NCBI GenBank assembly: GCA_032173965.1
Contig: CM063294.1
Location: 8,292,452 to 8,356,451, forward strand
Origin: Sitta carolinensis
Taxonomy: Eukaryota; Chordata; Aves; Passeriformes; Sittidae
Reading direction: 5' to 3'
DNA length: 64,000 nucleotides
Both the position numbers and the translations under genes were made by a program. Positions 24,701-34,659 of the stretch are shown piece by piece (the first letter of the stretch is position 1; every line of letters starts with the position of its first letter). The notes under the pieces were generated by a model. The model was not told where the DNA came from. It made no database searches and saw only the letters and a list, made by a program, of their open reading frames with translations.

Positions 24701-27700
24701 ATCCAGGGGCTGCTCTGGGCACCTGTGCCAGAACCTGCCACTCTTTCCCATCCCAAAGTCATCCTGCTGTTACCCAGAGGGTTTTCCTTTGTTCAGGTGG
24801 GCAAGGAGAACTGGTAGATGACACAGAGCTGCCTGTCCTTGCTATCTGCTGGTATTTGGGTGATTTTTACAGTAAATAGGAAGAAAACTGGCAGTGGAGA
24901 TTTTAGCAGCAGCCACTTCTCTCCTCTCCTACAAACCACTGAATTTTTTTTTTTTTTTTTTTTTTTTTTTACATTGAGTTTTACTCAGTGCTTCTGCTTG
25001 GCTTAATATGGGAATGCCAGCTCCAGGCATTTACTCCTGGGTAGAGGTGGAGAAGAGCTGCATTCTCAAATTCCAGGGGTGTTTTCCTGACGAGTTACGT
25101 TTGCATCTGGCCAGATCAGGATCCTGCAGTCCTGATCTCAACATCCAGAACAAAGCTGTGCTGGCCAAAGTGCTCATTAGGCAAAGAGCTATTTAAAGAT
25201 CCTCCAGAACTTTTAAAAAAAATGTGTCCTCAGGGAGTTGGCTTAAAATTGAAGCTGCAGTGAGCTGTGCCAGTGAGGCATGGTGGAATGTGAAGCAGTT
25301 GATAAATGGGCTGGAGTGAAGACCTCAAATTCTCATTTTTAAACTGTTTGACTGTTTTAATTGGAAGTCACATAAACAGTGTGGCAGTGTTGCACTTCAA
25401 GATTTTTATTTTGCAACTGCTGATAAACAGCAAGTTCCCTTCCCTGAACTTTAGGCAGTGACCTCTGGAATACACAAATAACCAGATAAGGGGCTTGAAA
25501 TAAAACCTAAATGTCATGGTGAAAGACTTCTCTTCTTAGCACATCTGCTTGGCTTCAGAACATAATCCTAAAAAAGGTCAAACATCAGCATTTCATCACT
25601 TGGCATCTCATTCTGCCTCTGCTTCTTTCCCTAAAATTATGCTCCCAGAGGGTTCTTCCCTATCTTGTTGGGGGTGGAGGTGTGGAGGTGTTTTCATGGG
25701 AAATGATTTGATAGCTGGGATTATTCTTTAATTTGATTATCAGCATTGATTCACTGCTGATCTGCCATTGTGTGCCTAGAAAAAGCATCTTTTTTGAATT
25801 GATGAGTTGACATAAGGGACCAGAGGAGGGAATTTCCTCCCTGGTTGCCACAGTGACATTTATGGGTTTGCATCTCCTTTGAATTTGTATCCCATAACCT
25901 CAAAAACTGAAATGTGCATTTCCTGCTGAGAATCCAAAAATGGGACAGCGGTTCCACTTCTGTGTCTGAAAAGATTTAAAGGTTGATTAATTTTCATGAA
26001 ATAAGAATTTCAGTTTCTCCTCTTCCCCAAAAGAACTTCCTCTCCACCCACTGTATTCCTCACTGGACTAAGTCTGAGTGTTGGATCACTGAATTTTGCC
26101 CTGTTCTGTCTTTAAGGGCATTGGTTAGGAGAAAATAGCAAAGCAGGTCTGAACTTGAAAGGATACAAAGAAAAATTTTATTAACAGAACAAAAAAAAAA
26201 AGAAATAACAAGAAATCAGAACACCGTTTTCTTCCCTCTCCACACTTTCTTTTTTCCAACAAACAACAAAAAAAAATAGAAATTGTGTCCTAATTTTTTT
26301 CTAAACTGACTTAGAAATCTCAGTCTGTTCTTCACCTCTTAAATAATCTTTCTTTAGTTCATTTAGAGAGATTTTGTGGGAAGAATTATCCTAATTTTCT
26401 GTACCATGCGAGAGGTGCTCCCTGTGCTAAGGCTTTGGTTTAGCAGAAGTTTTTTTGGTTTTTTTTACTTTGAATGTCATGCTCGAAAAAGTTCAGTACT
26501 AAATCAGATTTTATATTAGTTGTGGGTCAGTGCTGCCACTGTCACTGTTCCATGGGTTTCCAGGAACTTGGGTTTCCACACTTGGCAGAGTGTTAAACAC
26601 AGGTTTGTTTTTTTTCCTGTCAAACTTCACTGCTTCAAATCAACTCATCCCTCATCAAGAGAAACCATTCAAGGCCTCCTGGTTGAGGTTCTGGAGCAAG
26701 GGGAAAAGTTTCACTGCTGAAAATTCATGATTTCCTGTAAGTGGCCAAACTGAAAGAAACTTTTATTCATGAGATCAGTGTAGGGGCTGGGAGGGGAGAG
26801 CAGGTAGAAAAGCAGCCAATGTTCTGAAGCATTCAAAATCCAAAGATTTTTTTTTTTCCTGGTATGAGAGGATTCATATGGCCTTTAGGTGAAAAAAAAT
26901 TAAACTGGAAATAATGGAGAGTGGGAGCTGGGGCACAGTGGTTGCAGGCAGAGTAATTTCAGCCATGGGAACTGGTACTGGCAGGTGTCACAGATTCAGT
27001 CCTGTGGCCTTTTTAAAACCAAGACAGAGTTCTGCAGGATGTGCTGAAAATCTCTGGGTGGGATTCTGCAGCTAGGAATTTTTAGTTGAAAAATAATCCT
27101 CAGAGTTTAGGACATGCCAGAGGAGCACAGTCATCTATCTGACATTTGCCTCTCTGTCTCCTTGCTTGTAATTTTGCCTCCTGCTCTGCATCCACTCATG
27201 TTTTCCTTGGGGCACCAGCCTGCATCCCACTCCTGTGATCCCCTCCTGGTCCAGGTGCACTCCTCCTGTCCAGAGGGCTCTCACTGCTGCCATTATTCCA
27301 CTTCCACTCTTCCCCTTCATCCTTTAATGCCCGGGCCTGAGTCAGACAGACCTCATGGAGCTAAAGGCAGATCATTCCCAGTAATTCATTCCATTCAATC
27401 TGAAGAAGTGCTTGATGCCAGCCTCCTGTAGGCATTGGAACTGTGATGAGAAAGAAGCTCTGGTGCTGACCTGGAGCCCAGCACTGGTCACAAGGACTCC
27501 AAACCCTTTTTTCGTCACCAGGGCTCAGAGCTGTGTGTGCAGGAGGCCCCGAGCCAGTGCCAGGTGTGTCTGACTCATCCCCACAGAGCTCTGCAGATGA
27601 ATTTTTTTTTTTTTTTTTTTCTATTCCCCAGCCCCTTGTGCTGCTGCACTGAAGTCAGATTTTCCTGCTGTGTGATGCAGGATCTGGCTGTTGGACGGGG

Positions 27701-30017
27701 TTTGTGTTTGTGCTGTGACGTCTCCCATCAGCTGAGCTGCTCTGAACTGGAATAACCCAGCTGCACAGTGGGCATTCCCCTGAGGGGCAGCAGGGAGGGG
27801 GCCACGGGGGCAGGAGCTGGGCTTGTCCCCTGAAAACCCTGACTTGGCCTCAGGCTGCTGCTCTGGTTTTAGCAGCCTTCAGCTGCTGGAGTGCTGAGTG
27901 TCCTGCAAAAGCCACATTTCCTGCAGCTCCTCATTTCCCTGAGCTCACTAAATGTTCATATCTTGGTTATAAACACACATGGGAAGGAGCTGTAGTGCTC
28001 AGTGCCTTTGCTCCCCGTTAATGAGCTGTTTGTTCCTTCCCTCTGTGCTGCTCTTACGTTGGTTTTTGTCTGTGACTTTGCTCATGGGGTGCTGTGTGGG
28101 AGAAGAGATGTGGCAGGGTGTGTGTAGTGTGGCACCAGCTCCCTGCTGGGCCAGCTGGGTTGCAGTTTTATAACGTTTATCACAGAATTGTTTAGGTTGG
28201 AAAAGACCTACAAGGCCATGGAGTCCAAGCTGTGCCTGATGCCCACCCTGTCCCCAGCCTGGAGCACTGAGTGCCATGTGCAGGGGACACCTCCAGGGAT
28301 GGGGATCCAGCCCTCCCTGGACAGTGCCAGTGCCTGAGCACCCTTTCCATGGGGAAATTCCTGCTGCTCTCCATCCAACCCTCCCTGGGCAGTTCCAGTA
28401 CCTGAGCACCCTTTCCATGGGGAAATCCCTGCTGTCCATCCAACCCTCCCTGGGCAGTTCAGAGCCTGAGCACCCTTTCCATGGGGAAATCCCTGCTGCT
28501 GTGCCCCTGCCCAGTTCCCTCTGCTCCTGTCCCTGGAGCACAGCCCGACCCTCCTGTCCCCTCCTGGCAGGAGCTGTGCAGAGCCACAAGGGCCCCCTGA
28601 GCTCCTCTGCTCCAGGCTGAGCCCCTCTCCAGCTCCCTCAGCTGCTCCAGCCCCTTCCCCAGCTCTGTTCCCTGCCCTGGACACCCTCCAGCCCCTCAGT
28701 GTCTCTGTCACATCAGAGCCCAGCACTGCCCTGTGAGCTCAGCAGTGCCAGCACAGGCACAGTCACTGCCCTGCTCCTGCTGCCATCCTGCTTTGGACAC
28801 CAAAACATCTGAGTTATGCTCAAGACTGGTTTCACACAAACCACCTGGTGGGGAGGCAGAAGTCAAGCACCACAGGTGGGGAAGAAAGTCCCAGGGTGTC
28901 AGCAGGCAGTGTGATACACCACAAGGTCACCTAAAAATGGCACCAGCCGTGTTCTGAGTACACAGCTCTAATTTCCTAACTCCCACAGTTTGTACTTCAC
29001 AAGTGGGATGCTCTTTTCATTTGGTCTTTTACATTGTGTAGGACGAGGTGGCTCTGAGAATAACAACCCTGGGCTGTGAGAAGGGGAGCAAGATCTGGAG
29101 CTTATCTGCTGACAAGGGCCTGCCTTGGAGAGAGGGGATTTGTTATGAGCTAGGAGCTGAAGGAGAGAGTAATCCCAAAGCAGTGAGCTGTTGTAGCAGG
29201 GAAATATTTTGTACTGTTGGTCTTCTCCAGCCTAAACCATTCTGTGATTCTGTTTCCACCAGGACACTGGTTTGATAGAATACACAGAATATTTTGGTGT
29301 CCAGTAGGCTGTTCATTCTAATCAGGAGATTTTTTTTCCCCTAACCCTGTTCTTGGTAGTAATTAGGTGTTTTAATTCGACCCAAGATGCACATTTTGTG
29401 TGGAAACTCTGTCCCAGGAAGAGTTAAGTCAGCTGCTGTCAGCAGCCCTTGTCATGGAAAGTGTTAGGCAGAGCTGTGCTGTCCCTGGAGCTGGGTTTCT
29501 CTGTCAGTCACTGCCCTTCACGTGCTATTTCAGTTTGTCAATTTTTATCTTGTGAAATGGGGAAAAGACTACAGCACGGTGATGCTTAAAACAGAAAACA
29601 GCAGGAGGAAGATGTGAGCAGCACAGAGCTTCCAAAAGCTGGGTTAGGAGGGGTTTAACCCAGGAAGGAGCAGTGTTGGTGCTGTGGGAGCTGGGATTTG
29701 TGATGGGCTCAGGCTGGGAGGAGCTCAGCACTAATTTATTCCACTGTAGGGAATGGTTTCTGTGGATGATTCTCATATAATTCCATCCCCAGTGCTGTTA
29801 CCCAGTTCTCACTGTGCTTCCAGAACATGCCCCAGCAGCAGGATCCCTCCTCCAGTTTAAGCTGTGTAAAAGTTTCCCTCCTTGTTGACAAATCTCTGTG
29901 TAATTCCAGATATGTGCCATCATTGGAGGAACATTTACTGTAGCTGGGATCCTCGACTCCTGCATTTTCACAGCATCAGAGGCCTGGAAGAAGATCCAGC
30001 TGGGCAAAATGCAGTAG
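2579..30017 (+). CDS. ERGIC1: ERGIC1 (ERGIC-32), 3' eight coding exons, 5' partial
   Basis: Encodes endoplasmic reticulum-Golgi intermediate compartment protein 1, a two-pass membrane protein cycling between ER and Golgi, known to associate with ERGIC2/ERGIC3. Eight coding exons are visible: 2579-2651, 12024-12118, 12768-12892, 15112-15215, 18320-18380, 20428-20528, 24120-24242 and 29910-30017. All have AG/GT borders and compatible phases, except for one missing base in exon 15112-15215. They cover residues from about 28 to the end of the usual 290-residue protein. Seen in order: first membrane span (CCCLFILFLFL), luminal domain with an N-glycosylation sequon (NIS), conserved blocks such as VHNVHGAFNAL and YSYQYTVANK, then a second hydrophobic span (ICAIIGGTFTVAGIL) and a short tail ending KMQ. 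The N-terminal ~27 residues must lie upstream of base 1. Identification rests on recalled near-identity to vertebrate ERGIC1 and on synteny. Confidence 0.96.
5995..6125 (+). mobile_element. CR1-like LINE 3' fragment
   Basis: Contains the decayed CR1 3'-end signature in + orientation: 'CTGGAGGTGTCCAAGGAGCA', a 'CTTGGACTCAGTGACC' motif, then 'GGTCTTTTCCAGCCTAAGTG'. Family assignment is from general knowledge of avian CR1 tails. Confidence 0.7.
6731..6759 (+). repeat. Poly-T tract (T29)
   Basis: Uninterrupted run of T inside an ERGIC1 intron. Its length may vary between individuals and assemblies. No adjacent element identified. Confidence 0.9.
6895..6960 (-). mobile_element. CR1-like LINE 3' end remnant
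   Basis: 'ATGAATCATGGAATCTCCTC' followed by 'AGCTGGAAGGGACCCACTAG' resembles the reverse complement of a CR1 tail. Short and diverged. Confidence 0.5.
10090..10370 (+). mobile_element. ERV-type LTR fragment, family A copy 1
   Basis: Aligns by eye along its length with 19321-19626. Shared blocks include TGAAGTTTCT, TTTTCTAAAGTT, CCAGTTTTCTGATGTTT, 'GATTTCTTT(T/G)GGTGTCCCTC'-like text, TTGACCAATGTGG and TCACCAATCACA. Two CCAAT boxes lie upstream of a TATA box (TATATAA, about 10288-10294), the order expected in a + strand LTR promoter. No coding interior is attached, so this is a solo or truncated LTR. Confidence 0.65.
12024..12118 (+). CDS. ERGIC1: ERGIC1 exon, luminal domain with glycosylation sequon
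   Basis: This 95-bp exon has acceptor CTCCAG and donor GTGAGT. It encodes VNELYVDDPDKDSGG followed by KIEVNLNISLPNLHCE. N-I-S is a visible N-glycosylation sequon in the part predicted to face the lumen. It ends one base into a codon completed at 12768. Confidence 0.95.
12119..12767 (+). other. ERGIC1 intron, 649 bp
   Basis: Ordinary intron ending in a strong poly-T polypyrimidine tract before the acceptor at 12767. Nothing else seen. Confidence 0.85.
12768..12892 (+). CDS. ERGIC1: ERGIC1 exon, luminal domain
   Basis: This 125-bp exon has acceptor CTGCAG after a strong poly-T tract and donor GTGAGT. It encodes a (L)VGLDIQDEMGRHEVGHID-type stretch followed by NSMKIPLNNGDGCRFEGHF and SINK. It ends on a codon boundary. 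Confidence 0.95.
12893..15111 (+). other. ERGIC1 intron, 2.2 kb
   Basis: No exon or clear mobile element. The sequence near 14885-14960 weakly resembles a CR1 tail (CCTGGAGCTGGCAGGGACCC) but is too decayed to call. Confidence 0.75.
15112..15215 (+). CDS. ERGIC1: ERGIC1 exon with apparent one-base deletion
   Basis: Borders are TTTTAG and GTGAGT. The exon reads VPGNFHV in the frame set by the previous exon. The remainder (ATAQPQNPDMTHVIHKLSFGDKLQ) is intact only in the next frame. Length is 104 bp, whereas both flanking junctions are in phase 0 and require a multiple of three (105). Compared with the conserved 'VSTHSATAQP' stretch, one C is missing at about 15134. Read literally, the frame runs 13 more codons after the valine and stops at a TGA near 15171. 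Because every other exon and splice site is intact, a base-call or assembly error is more likely than a dead gene. Confidence 0.9.
15216..18319 (+). other. ERGIC1 intron, 3.1 kb
   Basis: No exon, RNA gene or clear repeat recognised. Short open frames lack any known domain. Confidence 0.75.
18320..18380 (+). CDS. ERGIC1: ERGIC1 exon, luminal domain
   Basis: This 61-bp exon has acceptor TTCCAG and donor GTGGGT. It encodes VHNVHGAFNALEGADKLSSN plus the first base of a proline codon completed at 20428. Confidence 0.93.
19321..19626 (+). mobile_element. ERV-type LTR fragment, family A copy 2
   Basis: Second copy of the element at 10090-10370, with the same block order. It contains TTGACCAATGTGG, CACCAATCACATT and a TATA box at about 19541-19550 (TTATATATAA), then 'CAATCCCTAAAACTAAATCA'. 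It abuts family B sequence directly downstream, forming a ~970-bp composite. Confidence 0.65.
19627..20290 (+). mobile_element. ERV-derived fragment, family B copy 1 (interior piece plus LTR-like end)
   Basis: 19635-19818 matches the reverse complement of about 47230-47440: 'ACCCAGGCTGTGTCTG', 'CAGCCCTGGATGATCCCAGC', 'CCAGCCAGGGGGATTCAAA', 'CAAATTACCACCTG', 'GAGGAACTAAAAGTCAC'. 19921-20290 matches the reverse complement of about 46850-47150, including CCTCCTTCCTTCTTCTTCC, a TATA-like TATAAAAA near 20068, CTGCTGAACAGACCT and AACAACCTTAAAAACATCAG. The middle has decayed into A/T-rich sequence. No open reading frame for gag, pol or env is present. Confidence 0.6.
20428..20528 (+). CDS. ERGIC1: ERGIC1 exon, luminal domain
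   Basis: This 101-bp exon has acceptor CCACAG and donor GTAAAG. It encodes (P)LASHDYILKIVPTVYEDMGG followed by KQRYSYQYTVANK. The donor is followed after about 20 bases by the ~32-bp minisatellite at 20549-21660. Confidence 0.95.
20549..21660 (+). repeat. Minisatellite, ~32-bp unit, about 35 copies, in ERGIC1 intron
   Basis: Tandem array with consensus built from GCTCCTGTGCAGCCCAGG plus GGATGGATGCTCAG (32 bp). Shorter variants of 28 and 27 bp lack one GGAT or one further base. It begins about 20 bp after the splice donor at 20529. The last ~120 bp are degenerate. Unit length is not a multiple of three and contains no stop in any + frame, so long artificial open frames run through it. Confidence 0.97.
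22090..22200 (-). mobile_element. CR1-like LINE remnant
   Basis: 'CACAGAATCCATTAGTTTGG' and AAAAGACCCAAGATCACC, then 'CCCAGAGCACTGAGTGCCAC', match the minus-orientation tail pattern also seen at 28180 and 59695. Confidence 0.65.
24120..24242 (+). CDS. ERGIC1: ERGIC1 exon, luminal domain
   Basis: This 123-bp exon (41 codons, phase 0 at both ends) has acceptor CCCCAG and donor GTGAGT. It encodes EYVAYSHTGRIIPAIWFRYD, LSPITVKYTERRQPLYRFIT and S. This block is almost invariant in vertebrate ERGIC1. Confidence 0.96.
24555..24760 (-). mobile_element. CR1-like LINE 3' end
   Basis: 'AATCTGGAATGGTTTGGGTT', GGGAAAAACCCTAAACTC, 'CCTGCCATGGCAGGGACACC' and 'GGCACTTCCAGGGATCCAGG' form the reverse complement of a CR1 3' terminal region. 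Confidence 0.85.
28180..28700 (-). mobile_element. CR1-like LINE 3' end with internal tandem triplication
   Basis: Begins 'TCACAGAATTGTTTAGGTTG' and GAAAAGACCTACAAGGCC, typical of the CR1 tail in minus orientation, and continues through GCACTGAGTGCCATGTGCAG into CR1 body sequence (GAGCCCCTCTCCAGCTCC). Within it, a ~65-bp segment is present three times (28311-28502). Confidence 0.85.
28311..28502 (+). repeat. Three tandem copies of a ~65-bp segment inside CR1
   Basis: Each unit contains CCCTCCCTGG, CAGT, 'CCTGAGCACCCTTTCCATGG' and GGAAAT(T/C)CCTGCTG. Units differ by small indels. Confidence 0.85.
29190..29260 (+). mobile_element. CR1-like LINE tail remnant
   Basis: 'TTGGTCTTCTCCAGCCTAAA' followed by CCATTCTGTGATTCTG is a + orientation CR1 3' terminus. 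Confidence 0.65.
29910..30017 (+). CDS. ERGIC1: ERGIC1 last coding exon, second membrane span and stop
   Basis: Acceptor is TTCCAG. The exon encodes ICAIIGGTFTVAGILDSCIF (second transmembrane span), then TASEAWKKIQLGKMQ and a TAG stop at 30015-30017. The short polar tail is predicted to face the cytosol. Confidence 0.95.
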   Translation: MCAIIGGTFTVAGILDSCIFTASEAWKKIQLGKMQ

Positions 30018-31461
30018 CAGTGAAACTCTACCCTCGACTCCAAGGACAGGAGCAAAGATTGAGAAATCTACCACTACCTGTTTTTGTCTTTATTTTCTAT
30101 TTGATTGAATCAGTATGTTTTTCTCTATTCAGGCTGTTCAGTGAAGACGTCTTCAACAAATCAAAGAAATCTCCATGCATTTCAGAGCTCTGAGAGGGAA
30201 AAATCAGTGGAATCAGGGTGTGGATTTCGATTCCCTCCCCCCAGAGAGAGAGGTTGAAATGCCATATGAGATCTAAGTGAGGCTGGCAGCCTGTCCTCTG
30301 GGAGGTTCTTGTACCAGCTAGGGAGTAGATGGCAAAGAGCTGAACTGTCCTGTGGCACTTTTTGGAGTTCTGTTGGATTTGCATGATCAGACAATCGACT
30401 TTTGTATAGGGCAAAATTACACATGAGGAAGAAATTCCACACATGGTGCCAAAAAGGTGATGTATCTGTTGGTGAGGAATGGAAAGTGTTAGTCCCCACA
30501 GCAAAGCTAAGAGACAGAGGGCAGAAATGACATATCAGGAAATGTTTTGTGCTTCTATTGCAAGCTCAGTCATTCAGATACAACCTTTCTAACAAAAAAG
30601 GAGAAGAGGAAGCCTTCCCCAGCTACCTTGTCCAGGGCAATCTGTGATTCCAGCAGTGGAGGGCATTTCATTTACTCTGGGTGTAAGAGTGGTTTCATTT
30701 CCTCCCACTAACTGAATATCCAGTCTTGTGTTTACAGGTGGCATGAAGTAAAAACCAAACTGAGCAACACAGTTTTATGTGGCCTTTGCTTTGAAAGGGA
30801 ATAGTTGTCTTTACAGCATTAGCTTTTTCTTGCTTCTGTTTCTAAACACAGACCACCCTAAAGTCTGGATTCTGTGCTTCTGCTTTTTTATTGTCGTTGT
30901 TTGTTTCTTTTTAAAAGAGGTTTTGTATTCTCTGTGCTCAGAAAAATGGTGCAGCCTTCTGGGTGGATGAGCACAGCTTCCTCTTGCTTTGTGTCTGTAT
31001 GTTCAATACACCTGTCAAACACAGGAATTCTGACTTTTCAGGATTTAAGGTGCCTCCCTTTTCCTGTAGAACTCAGTCAGGCGTCTTTTCTGAGCCCTGG
31101 ACTGACACTGTTCTCCCACAGGTACACAGGGCAGCATTCCCACAGGCTGACCCTTGCTGGGAGTTTTGTTTGATCCCTTGAAATGGTACCTGAGCTTCCC
31201 TGTCCATTCCTTCAAGCCTTGTCTTCTGGAGCCTCCAAACAATGGAGGAGAGCTCCTGCCAGGGGTGTCTTGCATGTCTTGGTGGGCATGAGGTCACCAA
31301 AATGAGACCAAATTCCCACCAGTGCATTTTCCAGAGCCTCACCAATGGTCCTTGAGTAGTGACAGTCTCCTCATGCCTTGTGAATGCCTGAGCTGAGGAT
31401 ACACAAATTTTAAGTCTTTCAGGATGGATCAAAAAAAAAATTTAAAAAATCACAAAATAAA
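30018..31461 (+). other. ERGIC1: ERGIC1 3' UTR with candidate poly(A) signal
   Basis: Sequence follows the ERGIC1 stop without an obvious splice donor. AATAAA at 31456-31461, followed by a GT-rich stretch, is the best poly(A) signal seen. The exact 3' end is an inference; a later AATAAA near 33534 is a weaker alternative. Confidence 0.45.
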
Positions 31462-34400
31462 AATCTTGAACTCAGTGCTGTAAATTCTAAGATGGGTGCA
31501 GGGTTTCTCTTGGATGATATCCATTGCCTTTTCCTGGAGGCAAAATATCCAAACTTTATGCTGTGATGATACAAATTGTTGAATATTCAGTGTTACTGTT
31601 CGGGTCAGATGCATTTCAGAAGAATTCCTGACAGTCTGTTGAAATTGTCTCGTTGCTTTGGAAGCAGGGAAGGTGTAGCCAGTTTTATCCACCCCCAAAA
31701 AAACAGCAGCCAGCTGTGCTCTGCCCTGGAGTGGCTTGGGACAACACCAGAATTTTCCCGTGTTCTTACTCTGGACTGATTGCTCTTTAAATGTAAACTG
31801 GATTGTGTAACTTCCTGTACCCATTCACGTATGGATAGATTGTTTTTTACTTTATTTTTTTTTCCCCGTTTACAAAAATTAACTTGGAAATGAGATGCTC
31901 GTGTTCATTGCATGTCTGTGCCTGTGAGTGGAACCCTTTGGATGTGGGATTTTCCACTGCAGTTGCCTCTCCTGCTGGCTGAAGGATTTCCTCTAATCCA
32001 CTGTGACCAGCTGAAACTCACAGCTGAAATGTCCTAATTTTAACTCTTGGATTTGAGGAGTCTTTGCTGACAGCTTGGGAACAGTGGATTACAACGATGA
32101 GATTTTTAATATTAGTGTCTTCCTTATGCTGAGATTTATTTAGTGTATCCTTCTCCTGAGCTGGGCAAGGGGAAATCTTTGCAGTACAGTTCATTTTCGT
32201 GAAATTCTCCTCTGGTACAGTTTCTTTGACACAAACAGAGGTGGTTGCGGATTCCTTGTGTTCCCTGGTGTGTTATTCCCATCCATCTCCTCATCCCCTG
32301 TCTGTATTGAGCTGCCTCCTGTGCAGTCCAGGCCAGTTCTCTAAACCAGACCAATGAAATTGGTTTGTTTGGGTGTTTTTATTGGGTTTTTTTTTTTTAA
32401 TAACACACTTCAGCGTGCCTGCTCTCTCTGCCAAAATATCCCCTGCAATAAGATAATAAATCACCTTTTAAGTTTTTTTTTTTTTTATTGTGAGATGTGG
32501 AAACCAAATTGTACTCAAGTTCTGGCAGGAGAAACAATCTGCATCTTGGTTTTCTAAACCAGGTCTAAGCCTGTGAGTACTGCCAAGCCAAGGCCACCTT
32601 CTGGGGCTGTTGGAATTTGTGCTGAGCTGGTCCTGCAGGCGTGGCTGGCTCGGGTCACACCCTGGTGCTGCTTCGTGTGTTTGCAGAAAAATCTGCTCTT
32701 CATCTCCCCAGATGTGAAAGCAAGGCAGTCACTGCCTCTGCACCCATGAGGTTTCATTTTTATCCTTAATTTTCTGAAGACAAAATGAGTTTAGTCGTGC
32801 TTTTAAACGTCCTTGCAAAGAGAAGAATTCCAGGTCAGAGCAGAAGGGAACCCTCAGCTGTAGGGTCCTGACTTTGCCCTTTCAAGTCAGTGTTTTGATT
32901 GAAGCATTTGGGTTTCCAAGAAAAACATCCCTGTAGGAAATGTCTGAAACTTTTCATTTTAAATTATTCCCCGTAACTCCAGACTCCACTCTCTGGCGAG
33001 AACCTGAGGCATAGGATGCTTTGCAATGGTGGAATTAAAACCTTGTAACCAGAAAAGTTATTAGGTGTATCCTAGGCAGTATCTGGACTGCTGAAGAGGA
33101 TTTTTAGAAGAAAATGAAATGGAAACAGGGTACAAAAGTCCAGAAGAGATGCATCTGTGAATGTTTGAGCTGACCTCTCAAATACTTGCATTTTTGTGCG
33201 CTGTAAAAAACGAGATCTGCAATCCAGGTGGCCCTGTCTGCCACCAGTTGCTGAGTATTTCTGTTTTCCTGTTCTTTCTCTGTGTGACACAGGGGCTGTC
33301 GGGGCTGGGGATGGCTGTGACGAGTCTCTGCTTTGCAAGAGCTGTGGGAATTTGCAAATTGGGGATGGCACTGAGGGGTTTCTCCTCGGAATGTGGGCAA
33401 GAGGGGCAGGGAGGAGGAGCAGCCCTGCCGTGTCTGGTACAGCGATGTTTAAAGCACAAAGTCTTTTACATTTCTACAGTGGAGACTGTTAAGGAGTTCT
33501 GGCATTTGTCTTTTTAATTTGCGACCTTATGTTAATAAACTATTAGCCTTTTTAGTTCCATAATTAAAAATAAAACTCTCACGTGTTTTGATTGGCTTCT
33601 CGTCTTGCAGAATCAGTCTAGAGGGGCTTTTTATTCTTTGGTTTTTAATTAGGATTTCAGAGAACTGAGCATTATCACCAGTGAAATCACTGGCAGCCAG
33701 GTCACTGTGGTGAAAGTTAGCATGAGGCCTTTTGTAATCAGCCCTGAGTCATGTCTGGACATTCAGTTCTCAGTTTTGTACAGTACCAAGTGTCCCAACC
33801 TCCCTTTTTTTTTTTAAGGAAAGGTGAGTTGACGTGCTTGGGCCTTGCTGGGTTTGACTTTAGTCACTGTGCTCCTTGGTGTAAATGAAATAACCCAATT
33901 TTTGTCCCCCCCTCCTTTAATGTCCACTTAGCCTTGCTTCATAACTATTTAGAAATAAGTGCCTGAGGCAATTATTAAAGATCAAACAGTCAGGGGTTAC
34001 AACACAGTGAGTTTGGGCTCAAGATCTGAGCACCATCACTGGAAACCAGTTCCCTTTATGTTGGGGTGAGCTATACAAAGTCTTTGTGGGGGAAGAGATC
34101 CTGCCTGTTCCAGTGATTGGAACTCACAGTTCCACAAGTGATGGGGTCATGCTGAAAGTCCCTTACTCTATAAATTATAAATTAAGTCTCTGGGGAAGGT
34201 GTTTGTCCAAATCCGAGCCTGCTGCAACACAGTCCCGAACTTTTCCAGCCTATCTTTGTAAAAAACCCAACCAAGCCGTGTCTGGGCCAATTAAATCGGT
34301 TAATTTCTACCCATTTTCATTAAGAATAAATTAATCTGTGTCCTGAAAATACATGCTAGGGCCACATCTGCCTGAAAGTAGGTTTGTGCAGGTGAGCTGG

Positions 34401-34659
34401 TTTATGGGGACAGAGATGTAGGTGACAGTGACACAGGAGCAGGGGCTGGGCAGGGGAATTTGAACGTGGCAGAAACCTCGGAAAATGGATGTCCCTTGGG
34501 GTAAGGGACAAGGGAGAGGTGTCACTGGTGTCCCTTGGGGTAAGGGACAAGGGAGGGGACCGGGACAGAGCCAGGTCGGTACCAGGGTGTGATGCTCAGC
34601 TGGGCACCAGCGGCCATGCCCAGATGTGGCCCAGCTGTGCCCCGGGTTTGTGCAAGGTC
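31462..34659. other. Intergenic region ERGIC1 - RPL26L1
   Basis: No gene recognised on either strand. A/T-rich stretches and short homopolymer runs are present. Near its end lies a duplicated ~39-bp unit with a hairpin (34491-34548). Confidence 0.7.
34491..34548 (+). repeat. Two tandem units, each a 7-bp-stem hairpin
   Basis: GTCCCTTGGGGTAAGGGAC occurs at 34491-34509 and again at 34530-34548 (period 39). GTCCCTT and AAGGGAC are perfect inverted arms around a GGGGT loop. Confidence 0.9.

Larger units (their letters stand above)
24243..29909 (+). other. ERGIC1 intron, 5.7 kb
   Basis: Last ERGIC1 intron. Contains CR1 fragments (24555-24760, 28180-28700, 29190-29260) and T-runs at 24954-24970 and near 27602-27620. 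No exon or RNA gene recognised. Confidence 0.75.
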
